Shown one piece after another: positions 8,233 to 17,204 of a DNA stretch of 64,000 bases (positions within the stretch are counted from its first letter, which is position 1; each line of letters starts with the position of its first letter). Under the pieces are notes generated by a model that did no database searches, was not told where the DNA came from, and worked only from the letters and a program-made list of their open reading frames with translations. Origin of the DNA: Pseudomonadota bacterium (GTDB taxonomy: Bacteria; Pseudomonadota; Gammaproteobacteria; Burkholderiales; Gallionellaceae); NCBI GenBank assembly GCA_021787435.1, contig JAJYLY010000009.1, positions 28,865 to 92,864 of the forward strand, in the 5' to 3' direction. The translations under genes and the position numbers were made by a program.

Positions 8233-9228
8233 ATGAAGTTGTTAGATTCTAAGGTCAATGGGCTGCGTGCAGCGCTGGCCAGTACTGTCATCGCGCTTGC
8301 TTGCGCTGTACCTGCATATGCCGCTGATCAGGATCTCGGGGTTTATCCTCCCTGGAGTCATGGAGCAAACAATCCGGTGGTAAACAAGGGCATGGATTTC
8401 ACTGTGCCCGAGGTTGATAATCTGCCTGATTTTCACGGAAATCCGATCAATCCAAAATTGGCGATTTTTGTCGGCGGCAATTATTTCTTTGCGATGGCAC
8501 CGCTGGTTGCAGAGTTTGAGAAACAGAATCCCGAGTTCAAGGGCAAGATCTATTATGAGACGATTCCTCCCGGCCTCGTTGCCAAACAAATCCAGATGGG
8601 TGGCACAATCACGGTAGGCAATATGACATGGACTGTGCAGGCTGACGTCTATGCTGCGGGCATGAAGAAAGTCGAAAGCATGGTCAAGGATGGCTATGCG
8701 AAGCCGCCCGTCGTGACTTATGCGACCAATACGCTGACCATCATGGTACCCAAGGGCAATCCTGCGAACATCAAGAGTTTGAACGATCTTGGAAAGCCTG
8801 GTGTGCGCCTTGTGATGCCCAACCCTGAATTCGAAGGGGTCGGTCGCCAGATCAAGGCCAGTTTGGACAAGGCGGGTGGTCCTGAACTCGTGAAGGCAGT
8901 GTACGAGACCAAGGTTAAGAATGGTGAGACGTTGCTCACGCATATACATCATCGTCAATCGCCCCTCTTCCTGATGCAGGGCAAGGCGGACGCAGGTGTG
9001 ACATGGCAGTCCGAAGCGATCTTCGAGGAGAAGGTGGGCAATCCGTTGAGCCATGTCGTGATTCCTGATGAGCAGAATGCTACAGGCATTTATGCTGCAG
9101 CAGTGGTCAAAGGCGCGCATCATCCCAAAGCTGCAAAAAAATGGATAGACTTCCTGAATTCACCAGCAGGGCTGGCTATTTTCGAGCAGTACGGATTCAA
9201 GGCGTATAAGGACAAGGCAGAAGATTGA
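8233..9228 (+). CDS. Orphan periplasmic solute-binding protein (type 2 PBP, ModA-like)
   Basis: 331 residues with a Sec signal peptide (ends VPAYAAD). The fold pattern is that of extracellular solute-binding proteins of the molybdate/iron group: KLAIFVGGNYFFAMAPLVAEF near the start of the mature protein, GNPANIKSLNDL in the hinge region, and a C-terminal AAKKWIDFLNSPAGLAIFEQYGF block. ATG 8233 has AAGGAG at 6 bases; the ATG at 8227 is too close to that site. No ABC permease or ATPase gene is nearby, so either it uses distant transporter subunits or it acts as a carrier or sensor. It lies 55 bases after the cytochrome gene in the same direction, probably one transcript. The ligand is unknown; an oxyanion is plausible by family. 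Confidence 0.82.
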   Translation: MKLLDSKVNGLRAALASTVIALACAVPAYAADQDLGVYPPWSHGANNPVVNKGMDFTVPEVDNLPDFHGNPINPKLAIFVGGNYFFAMAPLVAEFEKQNPEFKGKIYYETIPPGLVAKQIQMGGTITVGNMTWTVQADVYAAGMKKVESMVKDGYAKPPVVTYATNTLTIMVPKGNPANIKSLNDLGKPGVRLVMPNPEFEGVGRQIKASLDKAGGPELVKAVYETKVKNGETLLTHIHHRQSPLFLMQGKADAGVTWQSEAIFEEKVGNPLSHVVIPDEQNATGIYAAAVVKGAHHPKAAKKWIDFLNSPAGLAIFEQYGFKAYKDKAED

Positions 9229-9293
9229 GAATCTGCTTAATTTGACAAGCGTTTTTGCATCGTTACACATCACTTTACAACCAGGAGATCACC

Positions 9294-9809
9294 ATGCAAC
9301 TGTATAAAAAAATCGCACTGACCGTTCTTGCTTCTTCATTGGGTTTTGCCGCACTTCCATCCTTTGCTGAAGACGCAGCTCCGGCTGCTGCTGCTGAAGT
9401 CAAAAGCAATTATGTAAAGCCTGATATCAAGCATGAATCTTACGGCGTTCTGAAAGTTGTCGTGCCTATCACGACCGATGACAAGGGTGTGCAGGGCATG
9501 AAGCTGCGCAACATTGCCAACGGCCTGAAGGCTGTTGATGAGTGGAAGGGCAAGTTCGAAGTGACGGTCGTGCTGTATGCCAAGGGCCTGACGCTGCTGA
9601 AGAATCCAGACGAGAAGGTTCAGAAGCAGATCGACATGCTGACGAGCAAAGGCGTACATTTTGAAGTATGCAATAACTCACTGGCTGAGCAGGGCATTGA
9701 TTTTCATACGCTCTACCATGTGACCGATGCCGACATCGTGCCTTCCGGGTTTGCTGAAGTGGCCTATCTGCAGGCCAAGAAGCATTTCGTTGTTGATCCG
9801 ATGAACTGA
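9294..9809 (+). CDS. Secreted DsrE/DsrF-like sulfurtransferase-type protein (first copy)
   Basis: 171 residues. ATG 9294 has AGGAGA at good spacing. A signal peptide (MQLYKKIALTVLASSLGFAALPSFA) precedes a short Ala-rich linker and a DsrE-like domain: LKVVVPITTDDKGVQGMKLRN, FEVTVVLYAKGLTLL, and VHFEVCNNSLAEQGI with the single Cys at 126. That position corresponds to the persulfide-carrying Cys of DsrE/YchN-type proteins. Cytoplasmic DsrE proteins relay sulfane sulfur; this one is exported, so a periplasmic sulfur-binding role is inference. It is the last gene of the rightward cytochrome-SBP-DsrE group and ends at the palindromic terminator. Confidence 0.82.
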   Translation: MQLYKKIALTVLASSLGFAALPSFAEDAAPAAAAEVKSNYVKPDIKHESYGVLKVVVPITTDDKGVQGMKLRNIANGLKAVDEWKGKFEVTVVLYAKGLTLLKNPDEKVQKQIDMLTSKGVHFEVCNNSLAEQGIDFHTLYHVTDADIVPSGFAEVAYLQAKKHFVVDPMN

Positions 9810-9820
9810 GTTCAATGGCC

Positions 9821-9856
9821 AAAACAAAAAGGGCGCATATGCGCCCTTTTTGTTTT
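9821..9856. terminator. Perfect 36-bp palindrome, bidirectional terminator
   Basis: An uninterrupted 18-bp inverted repeat with GGGCGCAT/ATGCGCCC at the core, flanked by A-tract and T-tract (CAAAAA...TTTTTG). It terminates both the rightward DsrE gene (stop 12 bases away) and the leftward second DsrE gene (stop 14 bases away). This is a textbook symmetric rho-independent terminator. Confidence 0.92.
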
Positions 9857-9869
9857 CTACAAATCGAAA

Positions 9870-10394
9870 TTATGGCGTGATTTCCGAGTAGCCTGACTGT
9901 TCAAAATCCACGATCGCGCCTATACCCGATGCAACCACGCGCGCAAAAGGCATAATATCGCCGGGCTGGTAGCCCATCAGCTTCATCGCTACGCCGCATT
10001 CGTACATTTTTACGCCGTCCTTCTGGAGCGCTTCTATGATTGCGCGGTTGGGGTTGCCTTTCTCGTGTGGAATCTTAGCTTTCGCGTCATATGCATCATC
10101 GGTGAGCAGGAACTGCGAACCCGCAGCTCTGAAGACCATGACGATCTCATAATCCTGGACTGGCTTCATGCCGAGTGCCGCATACTGGTCGTGCAGGTTC
10201 TTGGCGGCCATCACCTGTTTGCTTATGCCATTCATCGGCATCACACCGGCATCATTAACCTGGATCACCACCTTGATTCCCGTCCTATGGGTGATCTGCA
10301 AAGGCGGCTGAGTGTTTTCGGTATCAGCCTGTGATGCCGAACCTTGCAGCAAGGTGAATATCGCAAAAGCGGCCAGTCCAAATTTTCTTTTCAT
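9870..10394 (-). CDS. Secreted DsrE-like protein (second copy)
   Basis: 174 residues. The signal peptide is MKRKFGLAAFAIFTLLQ...SASQA. The mature part has the DsrE layout: IKVVIQVNDAGVMPMNGISK, DYEIVMVFRAAGSQFLL, and a Cys at 133 in VKMYECGVAMKLMGY, aligned with the DsrE active Cys. The C-terminus (FARVVASGIGAIVDFEQSGY) matches the DsrE-like pattern in which a Val/Gly-rich strand precedes a terminal aromatic. It converges on the first DsrE gene but differs enough to be an old duplication or a separate subfamily. It lies between that gene and the porin gene, in the porin direction. Confidence 0.8.
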   Translation of the reverse strand: MKRKFGLAAFAIFTLLQGSASQADTENTQPPLQITHRTGIKVVIQVNDAGVMPMNGISKQVMAAKNLHDQYAALGMKPVQDYEIVMVFRAAGSQFLLTDDAYDAKAKIPHEKGNPNRAIIEALQKDGVKMYECGVAMKLMGYQPGDIMPFARVVASGIGAIVDFEQSGYSEITP

Positions 10395-10484
10395 GATCAG
10401 GTTTCCGTTGGTTAAAGTTTAAATATGAGATTCTATAGCTAGCGAATCGCAAGCTTCATTAAATCTCAAGGAAACGGGCAAGAA

Positions 10485-10516
10485 AAAGGCCTCGTCTGTT
10501 TTCCGAAGAGGCCTTT
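10485..10516 (-). terminator. Rho-independent terminator of the porin gene
   Basis: Reading leftward: a nine-base-pair stem AAAGGCCTC / GAGGCCTTT with a 14-base loop, followed by a T-rich run (TTTTTCTTG on the minus strand). It begins 12 bases after the porin stop codon. Confidence 0.82.
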
Positions 10517-10528
10517 GTTCTACAGGTT

Positions 10529-11920
10529 TTAGAACGCAAACACCGCCCAGATGTCGAACTGGTTTCCGATTGAACCGGCAATCGATTCGGCCAAGGCGCG
10601 CTGAGGGCCTGCAGGGATCGCGCCTGGATTGGGTATGCCGAGTGATCGGTCGATGTAATCAACGACGATCTTGTTCATCGGTGTCATGTGGTATACGGCC
10701 ATCACGGCCTTGTCTTTGAATATTCTTTCCTGGTCGGCAAGGTTAGGCAGGCGGTCGTAGTAATCGTAGCGCGCGACCAGTTCCCAGTTCTTGTCGAGGA
10801 AATAGCCCGCTGACGCGGAATAGCCGCTTGCCTTGTTCTGGCTGCCTATATAAACAAGCTCGTTGGTTAGCTGTGTCTGCGCGCCAGGGAAGGTGTTGAA
10901 TACTGCCGGTGCGACGATGTTGCCGCTGCCTTCAAAGTATTCAGCTTTGATGTTTAGACCGCCGCGCTGCATGTACCCGTCCCTGAAGGTCATGCCGAAG
11001 CCGTCGCGCTTCATCGTGCTTTCCACGCCCATGATGGAAGGGTGGGCCTGCTGTGCCCAGACGAAGCCGGTTAGATCGTTTCTGAAGAACCGTTTGCAAT
11101 AATCACACGACTTGATCGTTTCAGGATCATCTAGGAGGTAGGATGCTTGCAGCCTTCCTGCAATGATGGGACCGTTTGAAGTTCCCTGGTCGAAAAGGCG
11201 ACCGTAATCAGCAAGCATCAGGCCGTATGCGACTTCCGTCTGGGGAGCGACCATGAACCAGTCTTCAGCCTGTACGCCAGGGTAACGGAAACCGTTGTTG
11301 CCGGAAACGTTTGCTGCCGGCACGGCATATGGCTGTCCTGTGTTGATGGGGTGAGTTATTTGAGCGTAGGCGACAGAAGGGTTGTAGAAGGTGGGCTGCA
11401 TCAGCTGGGTGATGCCTGTTGGGAACATGTCCAGCAGGTTGAAGTCCATGAAGCCTTCCATCGCGCCTTCTGGTCCTGGTGCACGGATATTGCCCACTTC
11501 GAGACGTATGCCGGGAATATAGTTGCTGAACACCACGTTCGCATCGATTAGCCTTGGAGAATAGCTGCCGAACGAATAGTCGTAACCGTTTTGTCCCATT
11601 TCCGTGCCGACATAGTAGGAAATATCCGGATTGATGCTGCCTCGCACAAACAACCTGGCGCGCTGCACGTAAAAATCCGAAGTCTGATTGGATGTGGGCT
11701 GAACCAGATTGAATTTGGCTGTTTGGTCATGGACCGGCCCAGATGTCACACTGTTGGCAGAATAATCGGTAAAGAGCGGCTGAACAAATCCGATCAGTTT
11801 TCCGCTGCCCCATTCGGGCAAGGAGATTGTTTGAATGTCAAACCAGTTTGCGGCATTGGCTACGGGCACCGTGCACAGTCCTATGGACGCACACAGTGCG
11901 AGTTTTGCTAATTTCTTCAT
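10529..11920 (-). CDS. Outer-membrane porin
   Basis: 463 residues. The signal peptide (MKKLAKLALCASIGLCTVPVANA) is followed by amphipathic beta-strand alternation and a C-terminal Phe (DIWAVFAF), the BAM-recognised beta-signal. It resembles the OprO/OprP phosphate-type or generic gammaproteobacterial/betaproteobacterial porin group; ligand specificity cannot be read. A strong GGGGGA Shine-Dalgarno precedes the ATG. It has its own terminator. It sits next to the secreted DsrE gene and may provide entry for the substrate of the locus (inference). Confidence 0.78.
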   Translation of the reverse strand: MKKLAKLALCASIGLCTVPVANAANWFDIQTISLPEWGSGKLIGFVQPLFTDYSANSVTSGPVHDQTAKFNLVQPTSNQTSDFYVQRARLFVRGSINPDISYYVGTEMGQNGYDYSFGSYSPRLIDANVVFSNYIPGIRLEVGNIRAPGPEGAMEGFMDFNLLDMFPTGITQLMQPTFYNPSVAYAQITHPINTGQPYAVPAANVSGNNGFRYPGVQAEDWFMVAPQTEVAYGLMLADYGRLFDQGTSNGPIIAGRLQASYLLDDPETIKSCDYCKRFFRNDLTGFVWAQQAHPSIMGVESTMKRDGFGMTFRDGYMQRGGLNIKAEYFEGSGNIVAPAVFNTFPGAQTQLTNELVYIGSQNKASGYSASAGYFLDKNWELVARYDYYDRLPNLADQERIFKDKAVMAVYHMTPMNKIVVDYIDRSLGIPNPGAIPAGPQRALAESIAGSIGNQFDIWAVFAF

Positions 11921-12250
11921 ACGCTTCCCCCTGAATTGATTAATTTTTTATTTTTATTATAGAATTTACTCTTGTATCAAGAATCTTTTAAGCGCGTTAG
12001 TTCTAAATATGATCGATTTGCGGCCCTCCTGGTGAACGATGCTGTTGATTCGATTGACTGTTTCTAAGAAAATGAGCAGTCAGTCAAACTGACGGTTGCC
12101 CAAGCTCTGTTGCTAAGACGCGCCAAATATGAACATTATTCCATCTGGCGGAAGATTTTGCCAGAGATAAAGGGGATGTTAGAATATTAATTATTACTTA
12201 TATACAATGACTTGCGCGCATGATGCAGGGTTTGCACGCTGTTTTGGGGG
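11921..12250. other. 330-bp AT-rich intergenic region between porin and dsbC
   Basis: No gene was seen. Near the porin start, the minus strand reads TATAAT about 35 bases upstream of the ATG, preceded by TTGATA at too short a spacing (13). An inverted repeat TCTTG-TAT-CAAGA (11971-11983) overlaps this region and could be an operator. A second dyad, GTCAGT-CAA-ACTGAC, lies at 12079-12093. The dsbC-proximal part is AT-rich and holds no clear terminator. Confidence 0.4.
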
Positions 12251-12961
12251 TCATTTAGCGGCAGCGGAAGCGGTGAGTTGGTTTTCGAGCTGATCCAGCG
12301 GCAATGTGCCGGCATGTAGCGTGCCATCCTCGAAAAGAATCGTGGGCGTTGCGCTGACGTGCAATTGGCTGGCAAGCTTTGCAACCTTGGCAAAGGCACT
12401 GGTATCGCATGTTTCGCCTGACGTGGGATCTATGCCATTGAGCATGTGGTTTTCCCATGTTTTCAGCCTGTCCTTGGTGCACCAGAGGGTCTTGGCCAGC
12501 GCTTCTGATCCTGGCAGGATTGGATAGATAAAGAAATAAACGGTCGCATCCTTGAGACCGATCATTTCCTTTTCCAGTTTCTTGCAGTAGCTGCAGTTGG
12601 GATCGGTGAAAACAGCCAGCTTTCTGCTGCCATCACCTTTGACCATTTTAAGGGCAAGATCAAGCGGTAGTTTAGCAAAAACAGAAGGGTAGAGTTGCTT
12701 CTCCCTGGCTTTGGTCAGGTTTTTCATGGTATGCATGTCGATGATGTTGCCCGAAAACAGATAGGTCATTTTTTCATCGGTATAGACCAGCTGGTTGTCA
12801 AAAACCACTTCATACAGACCTAAATAAGGCGTTTTGTTGACACTGATGAGTTTTGCATAGGGAAATTTCTTCTTCATCGCAACGCTGATGTCGGCTTCTC
12901 CTGCATATGCCGCATGGGTAAAAAAAAGGAGTGACAGCAAAGCGTAAACAAATCGATTCAT
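12251..12961 (-). CDS. dsbC: Thiol:disulfide isomerase DsbC
   Basis: 236 residues, periplasmic. The signal peptide is MNRFVYALLSLLFFTHAAYA. The N-terminal DsbC dimerisation domain (about 21-85) is followed by a thioredoxin-fold domain with the CSYC active site at 123-126 (DPNCSYCKKLEKEM). The structural second disulfide (LWCTKDR...GETCDTS) and a cis-Pro loop (SATPTILFEDG) are also present. It isomerises wrong disulfides and is kept reduced by DsbD, whose gene lies about 4 kb upstream in the same direction. The ATG has GGAGGG at about 6 bases. It is the last gene of the leftward leuS-to-dsbC run. It may help mature multiheme cytochromes or the secreted DsrE proteins (inference). Confidence 0.93.
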   Translation of the reverse strand: MNRFVYALLSLLFFTHAAYAGEADISVAMKKKFPYAKLISVNKTPYLGLYEVVFDNQLVYTDEKMTYLFSGNIIDMHTMKNLTKAREKQLYPSVFAKLPLDLALKMVKGDGSRKLAVFTDPNCSYCKKLEKEMIGLKDATVYFFIYPILPGSEALAKTLWCTKDRLKTWENHMLNGIDPTSGETCDTSAFAKVAKLASQLHVSATPTILFEDGTLHAGTLPLDQLENQLTASAAAK

Positions 12962-13001
12962 TTATTTCCCTCCAGGGCGCCTGACATCGGCTATTTTGTG
13001 A

Positions 13002-13961
13002 TCATGTATGGGTTTTGGCAGGCGGAACCGCCTTGAGGCCGTAAAAAAACTCCAGTTGATAACCTACGGGCCTAAGCGTTCCCGTATAAAGTGGAAGTTT
13101 GATGTTGATTTCATGGTTGCCGCGGAAGCCGGTTTTTTCACTCTCTTCAGCAGGCAGATATTCGGCAGGCGTAAATAAGCGGCGAGCAAGCGGCTTGTCC
13201 TGGTTATCGTTGAGTGTAAGCGACAGGCTGGGAAAGGCTTGATTGAAGCCTGCGTGATTGCGCAGCAAAGCATTAAGGGTGATTTGATTTTCATGGGTCG
13301 GGTCAGCGTCAAGGCTGGAAGACTCTATGCTGATCAGCGCTGATTTCTCGGGATATGGCACGCTGCAGCCTAACAATTTGCAGTAAGTTAGCAGCGCGGG
13401 TTTTACCGCAGGGATGCGAGCGGCAAGATCGACGCGTAAAAAGTAGGCCGATTGCGCAATCAGTAGCAGGACTGCAATGATAGCGCCTACGGCCCATGGC
13501 CAAGTGCGCGGTTTGACGAATGGCTCGGCTAGATCTTCTTCTACACTTATCTGTTCGGCCTGTGTCAGCTGCTCGATATAATGCGCATCATCATGCAGGT
13601 CCGGTTCGGCGGGTTGCATTAAGGGGGCGCCTTGAACGTTGAAATCGAGCTTATCTTCTGCTTCAACAGCGGGAGCGGGTTGCAGGGCTGCAGGTAGGCT
13701 GATGGATTCGACGGTGTCGATTATGGTTTGGTGTTCGACTGCTTGGCCGGATTCAGAGGAGGGAGGGCTATCGGTCTTCTCAGGCGGCTCATCAATAGGC
13801 AAAGCGAGCTGGGGGCTAGGCAAATCAGAAATGAAACTAGGGCGTGCGTCAAAAGCCTGCATGCAATGACCGCAACGCACCATGCCGTGATGCGCGGTGA
13901 GCTGAGCTTCAGAAATGTTGAAGCGGGTGCTGCAATGTGGGCATAATGTTGTGCCGTTCAT
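13002..13961 (-). CDS. Zinc-ribbon / DUF3426 single-pass membrane protein
   Basis: 319 residues. An N-terminal MJ0042-type zinc ribbon (TLCPHCSTRF...MVRCGHCMQAF, two CxxC pairs) is followed by a long acidic/Pro-rich linker. Then come one transmembrane helix (PWAVGAIIAVLLLIAQSAYF) and a C-terminal DUF3426 domain with the CKLLGCSVP signature. I chose the ATG at 13961, directly before the zinc ribbon and 7 bases after the prmA stop. The longer open frame extends 52 residues into prmA without homology. The function is unknown; the position next to prmA is common in betaproteobacteria. Confidence 0.85.
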   Translation of the reverse strand: MNGTTLCPHCSTRFNISEAQLTAHHGMVRCGHCMQAFDARPSFISDLPSPQLALPIDEPPEKTDSPPSSESGQAVEHQTIIDTVESISLPAALQPAPAVEAEDKLDFNVQGAPLMQPAEPDLHDDAHYIEQLTQAEQISVEEDLAEPFVKPRTWPWAVGAIIAVLLLIAQSAYFLRVDLAARIPAVKPALLTYCKLLGCSVPYPEKSALISIESSSLDADPTHENQITLNALLRNHAGFNQAFPSLSLTLNDNQDKPLARRLFTPAEYLPAEESEKTGFRGNHEINIKLPLYTGTLRPVGYQLEFFYGLKAVPPAKTHT

Positions 13962-13968
13962 CGAAACT

Positions 13969-14889
13969 TTAGCGTTTGCGCCCGCAAAGGCATGACCAGC
14001 CGTCTTCAAAAACGGGCGTATCAAAGTCAAACCACTGTTGATAGATGCTGATGATATCTTGTGCTTGCGCTTCGAGTATGCCGGATAGCACGATTTGTCC
14101 GCCTGGCTTTGCGGCATCTGCCAGCAAAGGTGCCAGTAGACGCAGGGGATTAGTCAGAATGTTGGCGATGACCAGATCGTACAGGTGCTCTGTCAAATAT
14201 TCTCCGGCGCTTGCTTTAGGAGCTGCGTCAGGTAGATGAAAGGACGCGTTTTCAACGTGATTGGCAATCGCATTGGCAAAACTTGCGGCAACAGCTTGAG
14301 CATCCACATCCACGCCGACCGCTTGTGCTGCGCCCAGCTTCAACGCTGCGATCGCAAGGATACCGGAGCCGCAACCATAATCGAGCACCGATGCGCCTTT
14401 TTGCAGGTGATTATCCAGCCAGCGCAGGCACAGGCGCGTTGTGGGATGGCTGCCGGTTCCGAAGGCAAGTCCCGGATCGAGAATGATGTTGATTGCCTGA
14501 GGAGATGAGGGCGTATGCCATGTTGGCACAATCCATAATCTGTCGGATATCCGGATCGGTTCGAATTGCGATTGTGTCAGGCGCACCCAGTCGTTGTCAT
14601 CCAGCGTTTCGATCCGGTGCAAAGGTACGGGAGCAAGTCCGATATCGCTGGCAGCACCCATCAAAATGCGCGTTACATCTGCATTGGCATCAAACAGCGC
14701 GCTGACGCGATTGTGTTGCCAGACACCGGGTGGGGGTTCTCCCGGTTCGCCGAAAATTGCTTGTTCATCGGGTGTGTCTGCATCGGCGTCGAGCAAATCA
14801 ACGGACAGCGCGCCCCGCTCCAGCAGTGCATCGCTCAGGGCTTCAGCATGTTGAGCATCTGTATCAACAATAAGCGTCAGCCATGTCAT
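13969..14889 (-). CDS. prmA: Ribosomal protein L11 methyltransferase
   Basis: 306 residues. SAM-dependent trimethylation of ribosomal protein L11 in the cytoplasm. The N-terminal substrate domain (TWLTLIVDTDAQHAEALSDAL) precedes the methyltransferase domain with PGLAFGTGSHPTTRLCLRWL, SVLDYGCGSGILAIAALKLGA and the NPLR catalytic-loop-like motif after LVIANILT. The start codon overlaps the accC stop (TAATG arrangement), so translation is coupled. Length is typical. Confidence 0.96.
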   Translation of the reverse strand: MTWLTLIVDTDAQHAEALSDALLERGALSVDLLDADADTPDEQAIFGEPGEPPPGVWQHNRVSALFDANADVTRILMGAASDIGLAPVPLHRIETLDDNDWVRLTQSQFEPIRISDRLWIVPTWHTPSSPQAINIILDPGLAFGTGSHPTTRLCLRWLDNHLQKGASVLDYGCGSGILAIAALKLGAAQAVGVDVDAQAVAASFANAIANHVENASFHLPDAAPKASAGEYLTEHLYDLVIANILTNPLRLLAPLLADAAKPGGQIVLSGILEAQAQDIISIYQQWFDFDTPVFEDGWSCLCGRKR

Positions 14890-16244
14890 TACTTATCCTT
14901 GTTGCGTTTGGCTAGGCGTTCTTCGAGATAATGTATGCTCGTGCCGCCTCCCATGAAAGCTGCATCGAGCAAAAGCTCGCGATGCAAGGCGATGTTGGTT
15001 TCTATGCCTTCTACGGCCATTTCTGACAGCGCGGTGCGCATTCTGGCCATTGCCTGTTCGCGGTTGTCGCCGTAGGCAATGACTTTACCTACCATCGAGT
15101 CGTAATGCTGGGGGACGTAATAATTGTTGTAGGCATGGGAATCGACCCGGATGCCAGGGCCGCCTGGTGCGTGCCACGATGTGATGCGCCCTGGGGAGGG
15201 CGTGAATTTGTAGGGGTGCTCGGCATTGATACGGCATTCGATGGCATGCCCCCGCATTTGAATGTCGCGCTGGCGGAACGTGAGTTTTTCGCCTGCCGCG
15301 ATGAGGATTTGCTGGCGGACGATGTCAATTCCAGTGATCATTTCCGTCACGGGATGTTCAACCTGAACACGGGTATTCATTTCGATGAAGAAAAATTCGC
15401 CATTTTCATAGAGAAACTCAAAGGTGCCGGCGCCGCGATAGCCAATCTTGCGGCATGCTTCCGCGCAGCGTTCGCCTATCTTGTTGCGCAGGCGCGTGTT
15501 GAGCAGCGGGGCCGGCGCTTCTTCGATGATCTTCTGATTGCGGCGTTGCATAGAGCAATCGCGCTCACCCAGATAAACGGCGTTGCCATGCTGGTCAGCC
15601 AATATCTGAAACTCGATGTGCCTCGGGTTTTCCAGATATTTTTCCATATATACCATGGGGTTGTTGAAGGCGGCCTGCGCTTCGGACTTGGTCATGGTGA
15701 CTGCGCCCAGCAGAGCTGCCTCTGTATGTACTACGCGCATACCGCGACCGCCTCCGCCTCCGGACGCCTTGATGATGACCGGATAGCCTATGCTACGCGC
15801 AATCTTGATGATTTCGGCAGGATTGTCGGGCAATGCGCCTTCCACGCCGGGAACACAGGGCACACCCGCCTTCCTCATCGCAATTTTGGCGCTCACCTTG
15901 TCGCCCATTAGTCGTATCGTTTCGGCGCGTGGGCCGATGAACACGAAACCGCATTTTTCCACGCGTTCGGAAAAATCGGCGTTCTCGGAGAGAAATCCAT
16001 AACCAGGATGAATAGCCTGGGCATCGGTGACTTCCGCTGCGCTGATGATGGCTGGTATGTTCAGATAGCTTAAGCTAGAAGGTGCAGGGCCGATGCAAAC
16101 CGACTCGTCAGCCAGCTTTACATATTTGGCATCAGCATCAGCTTCCGAGTGTACGACGACGGTCTTAATGCCCATCTCTCGACAGGCACGCTGGATGCGC
16201 AAGGCAATTTCTCCGCGGTTGGCGATCAGTATCTTCTCGAACAT
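14889..16244 (-). CDS. accC: Acetyl-CoA carboxylase biotin carboxylase subunit
   Basis: 451 residues. Carboxylates biotin on AccB with ATP and bicarbonate, the first half of malonyl-CoA synthesis. ATP-grasp features are present: [17 protein letters not shown], a glycine-rich loop [11 protein letters not shown], catalytic [31 protein letters not shown], and [11 protein letters not shown]. It lies 4 bases after accB, forming the classic accBC unit, and shares a base with prmA at its stop. Confidence 0.97.
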   Translation of the reverse strand: MFEKILIANRGEIALRIQRACREMGIKTVVVHSEADADAKYVKLADESVCIGPAPSSLSYLNIPAIISAAEVTDAQAIHPGYGFLSENADFSERVEKCGFVFIGPRAETIRLMGDKVSAKIAMRKAGVPCVPGVEGALPDNPAEIIKIARSIGYPVIIKASGGGGGRGMRVVHTEAALLGAVTMTKSEAQAAFNNPMVYMEKYLENPRHIEFQILADQHGNAVYLGERDCSMQRRNQKIIEEAPAPLLNTRLRNKIGERCAEACRKIGYRGAGTFEFLYENGEFFFIEMNTRVQVEHPVTEMITGIDIVRQQILIAAGEKLTFRQRDIQMRGHAIECRINAEHPYKFTPSPGRITSWHAPGGPGIRVDSHAYNNYYVPQHYDSMVGKVIAYGDNREQAMARMRTALSEMAVEGIETNIALHRELLLDAAFMGGGTSIHYLEERLAKRNKDK

Positions 16245-16248
16245 CGCT

Positions 16249-16704
16249 TTATCCTATGACGAACAGCGGTTGGCCAAATTCAACAGGCTGACCGTTTTCA
16301 ACGAGTATGGCCTTGATGACGCCGCTGTGATCCGCGTCTATTTCATTGAGCAGTTTCATGGCTTCTATAATGCACAAGGTGTCGCCTGCATTCACGTTTT
16401 GGCCGATGTCCACAAATTGTCTTGCGCCGGGAGAAGGGGATCGGTAAAAAGTGCCGACCATTGGTGATTTTACGATATGCCCTTCCTGTACGGCAGGTGC
16501 TGCAGGCGCGGCCACCGGAACAGGCTCGCTGGCTGCAACCGTTGTTACGGCGGCCGGAACAGGTGGCAAGGACTGCTGGGCGTGTTGGACTGAAGCGGCG
16601 GTGCGAGTAATGCGCACACGCTCTTCGCCTTCGCTGATTTCAAGTTCGGCAATGCCGGAGGCTTCGACCAGTTCGATCAGTGTCTTAAGTTTGCGTAAAT
16701 CCAT
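16249..16704 (-). CDS. accB: Acetyl-CoA carboxylase biotin carboxyl carrier protein
   Basis: 151 residues. An N-terminal [20 protein letters not shown] segment, an Ala/Pro/Val-rich flexible linker, and a C-terminal biotinyl domain with the biotinylated Lys in EAMKLLNE. The [13 protein letters not shown] block is typical of bacterial AccB. It is preceded by GGAGAAT at good spacing. The order aroQ-accB-accC is conserved in many proteobacteria. Confidence 0.97.
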   Translation of the reverse strand: MDLRKLKTLIELVEASGIAELEISEGEERVRITRTAASVQHAQQSLPPVPAAVTTVAASEPVPVAAPAAPAVQEGHIVKSPMVGTFYRSPSPGARQFVDIGQNVNAGDTLCIIEAMKLLNEIDADHSGVIKAILVENGQPVEFGQPLFVIG

Positions 16705-16718
16705 AATATTCTCCTGGC

Positions 16719-17150
16719 TTAATAGTTCAGTGCATATTGCACTGCAAATTCATATCCTGAGGCACCCAGACCGCTGATCACGCCTGTTGCGAGATCGGAA
16801 AAGTACGATTCGCGGCGAAAGGGTTCGCGTGCATGCACATTGGACAGGTGTACCTCGATAAATGGGATCGCAACCGCAGCCAGCGCATCGCGCAGCGCCA
16901 CGCTAGTATGCGTATAAGCTGCGGGATTGATGACGATGAACTGGGTGCCATCGGAACGAGCTTGATGTATGCGATCGATCAGGGCTGCTTCGGCATTGTT
17001 TTGGAAACATGACAGGGTTGCGCCATTTTTGCTGGCTAATGCGATTAAATTAGCGTTAATTACCTCTAACGTGATGCTTCCATAAAGTGCAGGCTCACGG
17101 CTGCCGAGCAGATTAAGGTTGGGGCCGTGTATTACAAGTATGGCTTTCAT
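16719..17150 (-). CDS. aroQ: Type II 3-dehydroquinate dehydratase
   Basis: 143 residues, forming a dodecamer in the family. Dehydrates 3-dehydroquinate in the shikimate pathway. The motifs are [17 protein letters not shown] (Arg in the mobile loop and catalytic Tyr), [17 protein letters not shown], and [20 protein letters not shown] with the catalytic His. It is 14 bases upstream of accB. About 55 bases with an AT-rich palindromic run separate it from dsbD. Confidence 0.97.
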   Translation of the reverse strand: MKAILVIHGPNLNLLGSREPALYGSITLEVINANLIALASKNGATLSCFQNNAEAALIDRIHQARSDGTQFIVINPAAYTHTSVALRDALAAVAIPFIEVHLSNVHAREPFRRESYFSDLATGVISGLGASGYEFAVQYALNY

Positions 17151-17204
17151 GTGTGCAGTTTGCCGTAAATTAGGGGTAATTGTCTATATTTTTTGCAAAA
17201 ATAA

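Noticed and set aside
15105..15911. 268-codon open frame opposite accC
   Set aside because: It lies wholly within accC with no family features; high-GC antisense shadow.
17160..17204. Terminator between aroQ and dsbD
   Set aside because: Only an A/T palindrome (TTTTTGCAAAAA) is present; no stable stem, so read-through is likely.
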